Source of the DNA: CAWCXF01 sp963799455
Lineage (GTDB): Bacteria; Pseudomonadota; Alphaproteobacteria; Rhodobacterales; Rhodobacteraceae
DNA: 64,000 bases
Assembly: GCA_963799455.1 (NCBI GenBank)
Contig: CAWCXF010000008.1
Span: forward strand, 868,001 to 932,000
Reading direction: 5' to 3'
Shown here: piece by piece, positions 42,758-51,068 of the stretch
Numbering within the stretch: the stretch's first letter is position 1
How the letters are laid out: every line of letters begins with the position of its first letter
Position numbers and translations under genes: made by a program
Notes under the pieces: generated by a model
Database searches by the model: none
What the model was told of the DNA's origin: nothing
What the model saw: the letters and a program-made list of their open reading frames with translations, nothing else

Positions 42758-44326
42758 ATGGCCTGGAACGCAGCGGATTTCCCGGAGCTTCGCCACGAGG
42801 CGCTGTTCGGCGACCGCGTCGTGCCGTGCTTCGCCGACCGGCCCCGGCACGTCCACCAGCTCCTGGCGGACGCGGCCGAGCGCGACCCGGACGGCGAGGC
42901 GCTGGTTCTCGCAGACGTGCGGATCAGCTGGAGCGAGGCGCGGCGCGAGGCGGAGCGCCTGGCGCGCGCGCTCGCGGCCCTCGGGGCCGGTCCGGGCGAC
43001 CGGGTGGCGCTGCTGATGGGCAACAGCCCGCGGATGGTGCTGACGCTCTTCGCCGTGGCCCGGCTCGGCGCCGTCGCCGTCGCCGTCAGCACCCGGTCGA
43101 GCGCGGCCGAGGTCGGCTACATCCTGCGCGACAGCGAGGCGCGCCTCATCGTCCACGACGCGGCACTTGCCGATCGGGTGCCCGACGGCGCGCCGGCGCA
43201 CCCGGCCGACGCCCTCGCGGGGGATGGCCCGCTGCCCGAGACGCCGCCCGACGAAGAGGACACCGCGCTGATCCTCTACACCTCGGGCACGACCGGCCGG
43301 CCGAAGGGCGCGATGCTCGCGCATGTCAACCTGATCCACGCGGCGCTCTTCTACGAGGCGGCGCTGCGGATCGGGGCCGAAGACCGGATCGTCGTGGCGG
43401 TCCCGCTCAGCCACGTGACGGGCATCGCCGCGCTGATCGCCACCGCCGTGCGGGCCGGGGCGGCGCTGATCCTGATGCCGGCCTTCAAGGCGGCCGACTT
43501 CCTCGACCTCGCCGAGGCCGAGCGGATGACCTACACGCTGATGGTGCCGGCGATGTACAGCCTGTGCCTGCTGCGGCCGGACTTCCCGCAGCGGCGGCTC
43601 GGCACCTGGCGGCTCGCCGCCTATGGCGGCGCGCCGATGCCCGAGCCGGTGATCCGGCGGCTCGCCGAGGCGGTGCCGGGCCTGCGCTTCGCCAACTGCT
43701 ACGGCGCGACCGAGACCATCGTCGCCCAGATCATCACGCCGCCCGAGCTCGGGTTCGAGCGGCGCGAGTTCGTCGGCGCGGCGCTGCCGGGCACCCGCGC
43801 GCTCGTCATGGGGACGGACGGACGCGAGGTGCCGCCCGGCGAGCCGGGCGAGCTCTGGCTCGGCGGGCCGAACGTCGTCCGCGGCTACTGGCGCAACCCC
43901 GAGGCCAGCGCGGCGGCGTTCCAGGGCGGGCTCTGGAAGTCCGGCGACATCGGCGTGGCCGACGCCGACGGGTTCTTCCGCGTGCTCGACCGCTCCAAGG
44001 ACATGATCAACCGCGGAGGGCTCAAGATCTACTCGGCCGAGCTCGAGAGCGTGCTGACCGACCACCCGGCCGTGGCCGAGGCGGCGGTGATCGCCAGGCC
44101 CTGCCCGGTCCTCGGCGAGCGCGTGCACGCCGTCATCGTCACCCGGGCCGCCGTCTCGGAGGCAGACCTCACCGAGCGCTGCCGCACGCTCCTGTCGGAC
44201 TACAAGGTCGCCGAGAGCTACACCTTCACCGAGGAGCCGCTGCCGCGGAACGCCAACGGCAAGGTCGACAAGACGGTGCTGCGGGACGCGATCCTGCCCG
44301 GCCTGCCCGCGACTGGGCCATCCTAG
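42758..44326 (+). CDS. Acyl-CoA synthetase (AMP-forming)
   Basis: 522 aa, ANL superfamily. Activates a carboxylic acid to its CoA ester with ATP. P-loop YTSGTTGRPKGAML, A5 motif NCYGATETI, A7 WKSGDIGVADADGFF, A8 DRSKDMINRGGLKIYSAELE and catalytic Lys in RNANGKVDKTVL. All motifs are complete. It would prime the substrate for the crotonase/dehydrogenase genes. Its stop codon shares the palindrome CTAG with the stop of the convergent quinone oxidoreductase gene. Confidence 0.93.
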   Translation: MAWNAADFPELRHEALFGDRVVPCFADRPRHVHQLLADAAERDPDGEALVLADVRISWSEARREAERLARALAALGAGPGDRVALLMGNSPRMVLTLFAVARLGAVAVAVSTRSSAAEVGYILRDSEARLIVHDAALADRVPDGAPAHPADALAGDGPLPETPPDEEDTALILYTSGTTGRPKGAMLAHVNLIHAALFYEAALRIGAEDRIVVAVPLSHVTGIAALIATAVRAGAALILMPAFKAADFLDLAEAERMTYTLMVPAMYSLCLLRPDFPQRRLGTWRLAAYGGAPMPEPVIRRLAEAVPGLRFANCYGATETIVAQIITPPELGFERREFVGAALPGTRALVMGTDGREVPPGEPGELWLGGPNVVRGYWRNPEASAAAFQGGLWKSGDIGVADADGFFRVLDRSKDMINRGGLKIYSAELESVLTDHPAVAEAAVIARPCPVLGERVHAVIVTRAAVSEADLTERCRTLLSDYKVAESYTFTEEPLPRNANGKVDKTVLRDAILPGLPATGPS

Positions 44327-45321
44327 CGCACGGTCACGACGACCTTGCCCAGCACGCCCCGGGTCGAGAGCGCGGCGATCGCCTCGCCGGCATGGTCGAG
44401 CGGGTGGCGCGCGTGGATCCTCGGCCGGATCGCGCCTTGGGAGAGGAGGTCGAGGAGGCGGTCCATGGCGGCGTGGTGCGCCGCGAGGTCGCGCTCCACG
44501 GCCGCGCCCCAGAACACGCCGCGGATGTCGCAGCCCTTGAGCAGCGGCAGGTTCGCCGGGATCCGGGCGATGCCGGCGGGGAACCCCACGACGAGCAGGC
44601 GGCCGAGCCAGGCCACGGCGCGCAGCGCGGGCTCGGTGTAGTCGCCCCCGACCGCATCGAAGACGAGGTCGGCCCCCTCGCCGCCGAGCGCGCGGCGGAA
44701 CTCGGCGGTGAGGGACTTCTGGGCGTCGCGGTCGAGCGGTCCCGTCGGGTAGACGACGCCCTCGGCGGCGCCGTGCTCGCGCGCGACGGCGACCTTCTCG
44801 GGCGTGCTCGCCGCGGCGACGACATGGGCGCCGAGCGCCCGACCGAGCTCGACCGCGGCGAGGCCGACCCCGCCGGCCGCGCCGAGCACGAGCAGGCGCT
44901 CGCCGGGCGCGATGGCGCCGCGCTCGACCAGCGCGTGGAGGGCCGTCCCGTAGGTCATCTGCAGCGCGGCCGCCGCGTCGAACGCGACCTCGTCGGGCAG
45001 CTTGTGGCAGCGCGCCGCCGGGACGCAGACCTGCTCGGCCATCGCGCCCCACAGCGGCAGCGCCATCACCCTCTCGCCCGGCGCGAGGCCGCTCACGCCC
45101 TCCCCCACCCGGTCGACCACCCCGGCGAGCTCGGCCCCCGGCGAGAAGGGCCGGTCGGGCTTGAACTGATACTTGTCCTCGATCACCAGGAGATCCGGAA
45201 AGTTCACGCCGACGGCGTGGACCGCGACCCGCACCTCGCCCTCAGCCGGCTCGGGCGGAGGGATCTCCTCCACGCGCAGCGTCTCGGGGCCGCCGGGCGC
45301 GTCGCTCAGCACAGCTTTCAT
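44323..45321 (-). CDS. NADPH:quinone oxidoreductase family protein (zinc-free MDR)
   Basis: 332 aa. Medium-chain reductase without zinc ligands. MKAVLSDAPGGPETLRVEEIPPPEP, VGVNFPDLLVIEDKYQFKPDRPFSPGAELAGVV and the cofactor loop VLGAAGGVGLAAVELGRALGA are typical of QOR/acryloyl-CoA reductase-like proteins. Substrate could be a quinone or an enoyl thioester. Ends on TAG within CTAG shared with the acyl-CoA synthetase gene on the other strand. Upstream region shared with the thiolase gene. Confidence 0.92.
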   Translation of the reverse strand: MKAVLSDAPGGPETLRVEEIPPPEPAEGEVRVAVHAVGVNFPDLLVIEDKYQFKPDRPFSPGAELAGVVDRVGEGVSGLAPGERVMALPLWGAMAEQVCVPAARCHKLPDEVAFDAAAALQMTYGTALHALVERGAIAPGERLLVLGAAGGVGLAAVELGRALGAHVVAAASTPEKVAVAREHGAAEGVVYPTGPLDRDAQKSLTAEFRRALGGEGADLVFDAVGGDYTEPALRAVAWLGRLLVVGFPAGIARIPANLPLLKGCDIRGVFWGAAVERDLAAHHAAMDRLLDLLSQGAIRPRIHARHPLDHAGEAIAALSTRGVLGKVVVTVR

Positions 45322-45439
45322 CGGCTCGGACCTCCGGCTCGGACTGGCCAGTCCGGCCAGACAGTCCGACAGTGAAGCGCGGCTGTCAATTGTCGTCCCT
45401 TGGGAGCAAGATCAGTTGACTTCCACGGCCCGCCCGAGA

Positions 45440-45458
45440 TGGTCCAAGTGTCCGACCA
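45440..45458. promoter_or_regulatory. Inverted repeat TGGTC-N9-GACCA
   Basis: Five-base arms at 45440-45444 and 45454-45458 in the 363-base gap between divergent quinone oxidoreductase and thiolase genes. The site contains TGTCCGAC, like the pair at 39576-39664, and a TGGTCC box like those at 22561, 29620 and 53230. Candidate operator for a GntR regulator. Confidence 0.5.
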
Positions 45459-45499
45459 CCGACCGTCCGTCCGGCCCGTGGTCTGGACCGCGCGGGGGA

Positions 45500-45635
45500 G
45501 GAACAGATCGCACGAGACTTCTTTCCGATCCCGCTCACCATCATCACGATGATCATGATGCCGCTCGCCTTCTGCCTGATCGTGGTCGAGATGCCCTGGG
45601 ACATCGGCCGCAGCGTCGCCCGCCTTCTGTCGTGA
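45500..45635 (+). pseudogene. Possible 3' relic of a membrane transport protein
   Basis: About 45 codons ending at the TGA at 45633: a hydrophobic segment DFFPIPLTIITMIMMPLAFCLIVVEMPWDIGR. The single helix with a short polar tail resembles the end of a TRAP small permease, but no start codon with a ribosome site or full-length match is present. The remainder of the 45322-45684 gap holds operator-like repeats and no other gene. Confidence 0.3.
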
Positions 45636-45684
45636 CGGTGCGAGGCGCCGCCGTCGCACCCTGTTCCAGCGCATGAGGAAGACC

Positions 45685-46863
45685 ATGGACGACATCGTGA
45701 TACTCGACGGCGCCCGGACCGCGATTGGCACCTTCGGCGGCGCGCTCGCGGACACGCCCCCGGTCGAGCTGGGGCGCATCGTGGCAAGGGCGGCGATGGA
45801 GCGGGCCGGGGTCGAGCCGGCGCAGATCGGCCACGTCGCCTTCGGGCAGGTCATCACCACCGAGCCGCGCGACATGTACCTCTCGCGGATGGCCGCGATG
45901 CAGGCGGGCGTCCCCGACACGGTCCCGGCGATGAACGTCAACCGCCTCTGCGGGTCGGGCGTGCAGGCGATCGTCTCCGTGGCGCAGTCGCTTGCGCTCG
46001 GCGACGCCGAGTTCGGCCTGGCGGGCGGGGCCGAGAGCATGAGCCGCGCCCCCTACGCGCTGCCGCAGGCGCGGTGGGGGCAGAAGATGGGCGATGCCAA
46101 GGCGCTCGACATGCTGCTCGGCACGCTCAACGACCCGTTCGGCGCCGGGCACATGGGAGAGACGGCCGAGAACGTCGCCGCCGAGCACCAGATCGGCCGC
46201 GAGGCGCAGGACGCGTTCGCCCTTGCCTCGCAGGACCGAGCGGCCCGGGCGATCGCGGAGGGGCGCTTCCGCGAGCAGATCGTGCCGGTCGAGGTCCGGG
46301 CCCGGCGCGAGACCGTGGCCTTCGACACCGACGAGCACCCGAAGGCCACCACCGCCGAGGCGCTGGCCGGCCTGAGACCCGCGTTCCGCAAGGGCGGCTG
46401 CGTCACCGCCGGGAACGCCAGCGGCATCAACGACGGGGCGGCGGCGCTCGTGCTCGCCCGCGCCGAGGCGGCCGAGGCCGCCGGACTGGAGCCGCGGGCG
46501 CGGATCCTCGGCTACGCCCATGCCGGCGTGCGCCCCGACGTGATGGGCATCGGCCCGATCCCGGCGGTGCGCAAGCTCCTGGAGCGGACCGGGCTCGCGA
46601 TCGCGGATTTCGACGTCATCGAGTCGAACGAGGCCTTTGCGGCGCAGGCGCTCGCCGTCACGCAGGCGCTCGGCCTCGACCCCGAGCGGGTGAACCCCAA
46701 CGGCGGGGCCATCGCGCTCGGCCATCCGGTCGGCGCCACCGGCGCGATCGTCACCGTCAAGGCGCTCTACGAGCTGGAGCGGATCCGGGGCTCGAAGGCG
46801 CTGATCACCATGTGCATCGGCGGCGGCCAGGGCATCGCGCTTGCGATCGAGCGTCTCGGCTGA
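45685..46863 (+). CDS. Acetyl-CoA acetyltransferase (thiolase)
   Basis: 392 aa, the usual PhaA/AtoB length. Nucleophile Cys in NVNRLCGSGVQAI, then GGAESMSRAPY, the acid/base His in NPNGGAIALGHPVGATGAI and the second Cys in MCIGGGQGIALAIE. Cleaves or forms 3-oxoacyl-CoA such as acetoacetyl-CoA. The ATG at 45685 is preferred because TGAGGAAG lies just upstream; an ATG four codons earlier is an alternative. Convergent with a GntR gene. Confidence 0.95.
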   Translation: MDDIVILDGARTAIGTFGGALADTPPVELGRIVARAAMERAGVEPAQIGHVAFGQVITTEPRDMYLSRMAAMQAGVPDTVPAMNVNRLCGSGVQAIVSVAQSLALGDAEFGLAGGAESMSRAPYALPQARWGQKMGDAKALDMLLGTLNDPFGAGHMGETAENVAAEHQIGREAQDAFALASQDRAARAIAEGRFREQIVPVEVRARRETVAFDTDEHPKATTAEALAGLRPAFRKGGCVTAGNASGINDGAAALVLARAEAAEAAGLEPRARILGYAHAGVRPDVMGIGPIPAVRKLLERTGLAIADFDVIESNEAFAAQALAVTQALGLDPERVNPNGGAIALGHPVGATGAIVTVKALYELERIRGSKALITMCIGGGQGIALAIERLG

Positions 46864-46870
46864 CCCCGCC

Positions 46871-46913
46871 GGCGGCATCCCTCCGAGCCCCCGCAGCAGG
46901 TCGGGATGCCGCC
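46871..46913. terminator. Candidate bidirectional terminator hairpin
   Basis: GGCGGCATCCC (46871-46881) and GGGATGCCGCC (46903-46913) form a perfect 11-bp stem with a 21-base loop, just past the thiolase stop and before the convergent GntR stop. No clear T-run, so Rho-independent efficiency is uncertain. Confidence 0.5.
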
Positions 46914-46978
46914 CCCAGCGGAGCCCCGCTGCGGGCGGCCGACGGCCGCGCCGCCGTTCCGGGCGGCCTGCGCGCGCC

Positions 46979-47746
46979 TCAGTCGCCGGGGAGGTCCGCG
47001 TGGGCCTCGATCGTCTGCGCCACCTCGATGTAGGCGCCCAGATGCTTCTCCATCCGGCGCTGCGCCAGCTCCGAGTCCTGCGTCCTGATGGCCTCCAGGA
47101 TGGCGGCATGCGCCTTCTTCGCCTCCTGCCGGATCTCTGCGGTGGTCACCTGCCGGTAGCCCGCCGCCTCGAAGATCGGCTGCGAGATCGCCTCCATCAG
47201 CGCGATCAAGAGGTCGTTGCGGCTCGCCCGCGCGATCGCGAGGTGCCATTCGAGGTTCAGCCGCTTGTACTCGTCGAGGTCGTCCGTGGTCGCCATGAAC
47301 CGCCGGTGCAGATCCTCGATCTCCTCCAGGTCGGCGTCGGTGCGAGACGCGGCAGCCCGAGCCGCGAGGAACGGCTCCACCGCGAGGCGACAGTCGAGGA
47401 GCGAGTCGAGGTCGATCTCGTGGCTCTTCACGTAGAGCTCCAGCGGCCGCGCCACCGAGTCGCGCCCCGGAAGCTGCACGATCGAGCCGCCGGAGCGCCC
47501 CGGCTTGGTGGTGATCAGCCCCTCGACCTCCAGCACCCTCAACGCGTCGCGCACCGACGACCGGCTGAGCCCGGAGCTCGTGACGAGATCGCGCTCGGGG
47601 GGGAGCGACTTGCCCGGCGGGATCGATCCATCGAGGATCATCTCGCGCAGCTGCTTGGCCAGGATGTCGGAGGCTTTCGGCACCGAGATCGGCGCGATGC
47701 CCCCGGCGATCTTGCCGCCCAGACCGAGTCTCCGTTCCATCGCCAT
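46979..47746 (-). CDS. GntR-family regulator, FCD subclass
   Basis: 255 aa. Winged helix about residues 20-90: SDILAKQLREMILDGSIPPGKSLPPERDLVTSSGLSRSSVRDALRVLEVEGLITTKPGRSGG. FCD domain with LDCRLAVEPFLAARAA, NLEWHLAIARASRNDLLIALMEA and a C-terminal HAAILEAIRTQDSELAQRRMEKHL. Transcribed away from the CoA-transferase gene at 47951 across about 205 bases, a usual layout for a regulator of the divergent unit. Effector unknown. Confidence 0.92.
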   Translation of the reverse strand: MAMERRLGLGGKIAGGIAPISVPKASDILAKQLREMILDGSIPPGKSLPPERDLVTSSGLSRSSVRDALRVLEVEGLITTKPGRSGGSIVQLPGRDSVARPLELYVKSHEIDLDSLLDCRLAVEPFLAARAAASRTDADLEEIEDLHRRFMATTDDLDEYKRLNLEWHLAIARASRNDLLIALMEAISQPIFEAAGYRQVTTAEIRQEAKKAHAAILEAIRTQDSELAQRRMEKHLGAYIEVAQTIEAHADLPGD

Positions 47747-47950
47747 CGACTGCTCCTACCAGACTCCGCCTCCGCCTCCGGCAATCGGCTGCAGGCCATC
47801 CGCATGTGGTCTGCCGGGAGCCCCCGTCGAACCGGGGGGCCGATGAAGCCGGAACTCTGTGGTCCCCGTCCGTCGAAGGCGGGAGAGCCCTCGACAACGG
47901 GAAAGCGCCGAATATCATAAGACCGATGCCCGGGCCGCAGCAAGCGGAGT

Positions 47951-49258
47951 GTGTCCCCGATGCCCGACGAGCCGCCGTTCCTGCGCTTCCCGCCCTACCG
48001 GCCACGACCGGCCGGGGCGCCGCTCGCGCTTTCGGGCATCCTGGTCCTGGACTTCACGAGGTATCTCGCCGGGCCGTGGTGCACGCAGGCCCTGGCCGAC
48101 ATGGGCGCCCGGGTGATCAAGATCGAGGCGGTCGGCGTCGGCGACGAGACGCGCACCTATCAGCCGCCCGAGGTGGGGGGGGAAAGCCCCTACTTCCTGG
48201 GCCTGAACCGCGGCAAGCAGAGCGTCTGCCTGAACCTCGCGAGCGAGGGAGGCGCCGAGGTCGTCCGCGATCTCGCGCGGCGCGCCGACGTGGTGGTGGA
48301 GAACTTCTCGCCCGGCGTGATGACGCGGCTGGGTCTCGACGACGAGGCGCTCAGGGCCCTGAACCCCGAGATGATCTATTGCGCGATCACCGCCTACGGC
48401 TCGGACGGCAGCCATGCCGACCAGCCCGGCTTCGACTCGGTGTTCCAGGCCGAGAGCGGGTTCGCCTCGCTGACGGGCGATCCCGACCGTCTCCCGATGC
48501 GCACCGGGAGCCCGGTGATCGACATCGCGACCTCGATGAACGCCACCTCCGCGGTGCTGGCCGCGCTCTTCGCGCGCGAGCGCGGCGGTTCGGGGCAGCA
48601 CGTCGAGGTCGCGATGTTCGACACCGCGATCACGCTCCTCGGCTACGCTCCGATGAACTATCTGGCGAGCGGGATCGACCCGGTCCGCCAGGGCAACACG
48701 GCTCCGGTCGCCACGCCGATCGGCATGTTCGAGACCGCGGCGGGCGGCCCGATCTACATCAGCTGCGGCACCCAGAGGTCGTGGGAGGCGCTGGCGAAAG
48801 GCGTTCTAGGCCGGCCCGACCTGGTCGACGATCCGCGCTATGCCGACAACCGGTCGCGCAACCGCAACCGCGATGACCTGTCGAACCTGATCGCCGCCAT
48901 CCTGCTGGAGAAGCCGCGCGACCACTGGATCGACCTGGCGCGGCGCGCCAGGGTGCCGATCGGCGCGGTGCGCAGCGTCGGCGAGGCGCTGGAGGCGCCC
49001 CTGGCGCGCGAGCGGCGGACCGTCACGCGCGTGGCCCGCGAGGATGGCGGCGAGGTGCCGAACCTCGCCTCGCCGTTCCGCTTCTCGCGCACGCCCGTCG
49101 CCGACCCGGTCCCGGCGCCGCGGCTCGATGCCGACGCCGGAGAAATCCTCAGCGGGCTGCTGGGCTACGATGCCGAGAGGATCGCGGGGCTCAAGGCCGA
49201 GGGGGCCTTCTCGGCCCGGGCAGGTGGGCGGCCGGACAGGACGGAAGGGAGCCGATGA
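47951..49258 (+). CDS. Family III CoA-transferase (CaiB/BaiF type)
   Basis: 435 aa. LSGILVLDFTRYLAGPWCTQALADMGARVIKIEAV is the N-terminal signature; GLNRGKQSVCLNL and NFSPGVMTRLGL follow; the catalytic Asp lies in the segment GSPVIDIATSMNA. Moves CoA between carboxylates, or acts as a CoA-ester epimerase/lyase in some members. GTG at 47951 has GGAG three bases upstream; ATG at 47960 is possible. Convergent with hyuB. A second, distinct member is at 55325. Confidence 0.93.
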   Translation: MSPMPDEPPFLRFPPYRPRPAGAPLALSGILVLDFTRYLAGPWCTQALADMGARVIKIEAVGVGDETRTYQPPEVGGESPYFLGLNRGKQSVCLNLASEGGAEVVRDLARRADVVVENFSPGVMTRLGLDDEALRALNPEMIYCAITAYGSDGSHADQPGFDSVFQAESGFASLTGDPDRLPMRTGSPVIDIATSMNATSAVLAALFARERGGSGQHVEVAMFDTAITLLGYAPMNYLASGIDPVRQGNTAPVATPIGMFETAAGGPIYISCGTQRSWEALAKGVLGRPDLVDDPRYADNRSRNRNRDDLSNLIAAILLEKPRDHWIDLARRARVPIGAVRSVGEALEAPLARERRTVTRVAREDGGEVPNLASPFRFSRTPVADPVPAPRLDADAGEILSGLLGYDAERIAGLKAEGAFSARAGGRPDRTEGSR

Positions 49259-49319
49259 ACGGCAAGGACGGGATCGTCGCGGCCAGGACCACTCCGACGC
49301 CGATGGCGACGGCGCGCGG

Positions 49320-51068
49320 TCAGGCGACCGTCTCGCGCCGGGGCTCGTCGGCGCGCGCGACGACGACCGGCCGCGACGCGCCTGCCGGACCGGCCCTGTC
49401 CTCGATCACGACGCCGTAGACCGTCTCGGCGGTCTCGCGCGAGACGTAGCCGAGGTCGAGATCCTCCTGGATCGCGTCGAGCGCCCGCTCCCTGGGGTCT
49501 CCGAAGCCGCCCCCGCCCGGCGAGGCGGCGAAGAGCCAGTCGCCGGGGCCGAGGTGCTGCTTCTCGAGCTTGGAGCGCATCGGCAGGCGCCTCTCCTCTC
49601 CATCGACGCCGAGCCTGACCACGCTCGGCGCTGCCGGCCCGCCCCCGGCGATGCCGAACGGCCTGTGGTCCATGCGGTCGCCGAGCACCGAGACGACGAA
49701 GTCCGACAGCGCACGGATCCGGTACTGCGTGCCGCAGCCGCCGCGGAAGCGGCCGGCGCCGCCCGAATCCTCGCGCAGCGCGAACTCGTCGAACCGGAGC
49801 GGATAGCGGTGCTCGCAGGCCTCGATCGACATGAAGTTCGCCATCGAGACGGGCGGCGTGCCGTTGACCAGCCCGTCGCCGCGCGAGTGCCCGCCATAGC
49901 CGCCCGGATAGGGGAAGACGGCGACGAAGTAGTCGCCGGTCTCGGGGTGCCGCCCGCCGGCCGTCACCACGCCCACGGTGCCGAAGGCCGGCGCCGGGGT
50001 GCGGTCCGGGATCGCCTGGGCGAGCGCGCCCAGCACCACGTCGAAGACGCGCCCGATCGGCTCCAGATAGCCGCTGACGGGAGAAGGGTAGGCTGCCGCG
50101 ACCACCGAGCCCTCGGGGATCGCGAAGCTCGTCGGCCGGAACGCCCCGCCGTTGACCGGCACGTCCGCGAAGATGTGCTTGAGCGCGATGAAGCAGGTCG
50201 ATTGCGTGGTCGAGCGCGCGAGGTTCAAGGGCCCGCGCGCCGCCGGGTCGGTGCCCGTGAAGTCGAAGTGCAGCGACGAGCCGTCGACCGTGAGCGTCAG
50301 CGCCACCCGGATCGGCCGGTCGAGGATGCCGTCGTTGTCGATGAAGTCCTCGGCCTCGTAGGTGCCGTCCGGGATCTCGGCGATGTAGGAGCGCATCTGC
50401 TGCTCGGAGCGGTCGTTCATCTCGGCGATGCAGGCGGCGAGCGTCTCGCGCCCGTAGCGCCCGACCAGCGCGTCTAGCCCGCGGCGCCCGACATGGAAGA
50501 CGTTGGCCATGGCGAAGAGGTCGCCCTCGATCTGCACGGGCAGGCGGACGTTGCGGGTGAACATCGCCACCAGCGCCTCGTTCAGCCGGCCCTCGTCGTA
50601 GAGCTTGACCGGCGGGATCAGGATCCCCTCGGCGTGGATCTCCTGCGCCGCCGGCGCCCAGCCGCCGGGCACGCTGCCGCCGATGTCCATCCAGTGCCCG
50701 GTGCTGGCCAGCAGCGCGAAGATCTCGCCCTCGACGAAGTGCGGCGCGACCAGCACCACGTCCTGCAGGTGGGTGCCGCTGAGGTAGGGGTCGTTCAGGA
50801 TCCAGACGTCGCCGGGCTTGAAGCCGCCCTTCGCCCGGACGTGCTCGATCAGGTTCTGCACCGTGAACTGCATGTTGGCCAGGAACACCGGCAGGCCGAA
50901 GCGGCCCTGCGCCACCGTCTCGCCGGTCTCCGGCATGAAGATGCCGTGGGCGCAGTCGTTGGTCTCGGAGATGATCGGCGACATCGCGGCGTGGATCAGG
51001 TGCAGGTCCATCTCGTCGGCGATCTGCTCCAGCGCGCCGCGCACCACGGCGAGGGTGACGGGGTCCAT
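49320..51068 (-). CDS. hyuB: HyuB-type hydantoinase/oxoprolinase subunit B
   Basis: 582 aa, normal for HyuB. MDPVTLAVVRGALEQIADEMDLHLIHAAMSPIISE opens the family; EGDVWILNDPY-type segment seen as GDVWILNDPYLSGTHLQDV; ASTGHWMDIGGSVPGG; SGGAGRFRGGCG; and PGGGGFGDPRERALDAIQEDLDLGYVS near the end. Partner of HyuA in ATP-dependent opening of hydantoin, oxoproline or related amides, or in acetone-carboxylase-like reactions. Its ATG overlaps the hyuA stop by one base. Substrate not known. Confidence 0.92.
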   Translation of the reverse strand: MDPVTLAVVRGALEQIADEMDLHLIHAAMSPIISETNDCAHGIFMPETGETVAQGRFGLPVFLANMQFTVQNLIEHVRAKGGFKPGDVWILNDPYLSGTHLQDVVLVAPHFVEGEIFALLASTGHWMDIGGSVPGGWAPAAQEIHAEGILIPPVKLYDEGRLNEALVAMFTRNVRLPVQIEGDLFAMANVFHVGRRGLDALVGRYGRETLAACIAEMNDRSEQQMRSYIAEIPDGTYEAEDFIDNDGILDRPIRVALTLTVDGSSLHFDFTGTDPAARGPLNLARSTTQSTCFIALKHIFADVPVNGGAFRPTSFAIPEGSVVAAAYPSPVSGYLEPIGRVFDVVLGALAQAIPDRTPAPAFGTVGVVTAGGRHPETGDYFVAVFPYPGGYGGHSRGDGLVNGTPPVSMANFMSIEACEHRYPLRFDEFALREDSGGAGRFRGGCGTQYRIRALSDFVVSVLGDRMDHRPFGIAGGGPAAPSVVRLGVDGEERRLPMRSKLEKQHLGPGDWLFAASPGGGGFGDPRERALDAIQEDLDLGYVSRETAETVYGVVIEDRAGPAGASRPVVVARADEPRRETVA

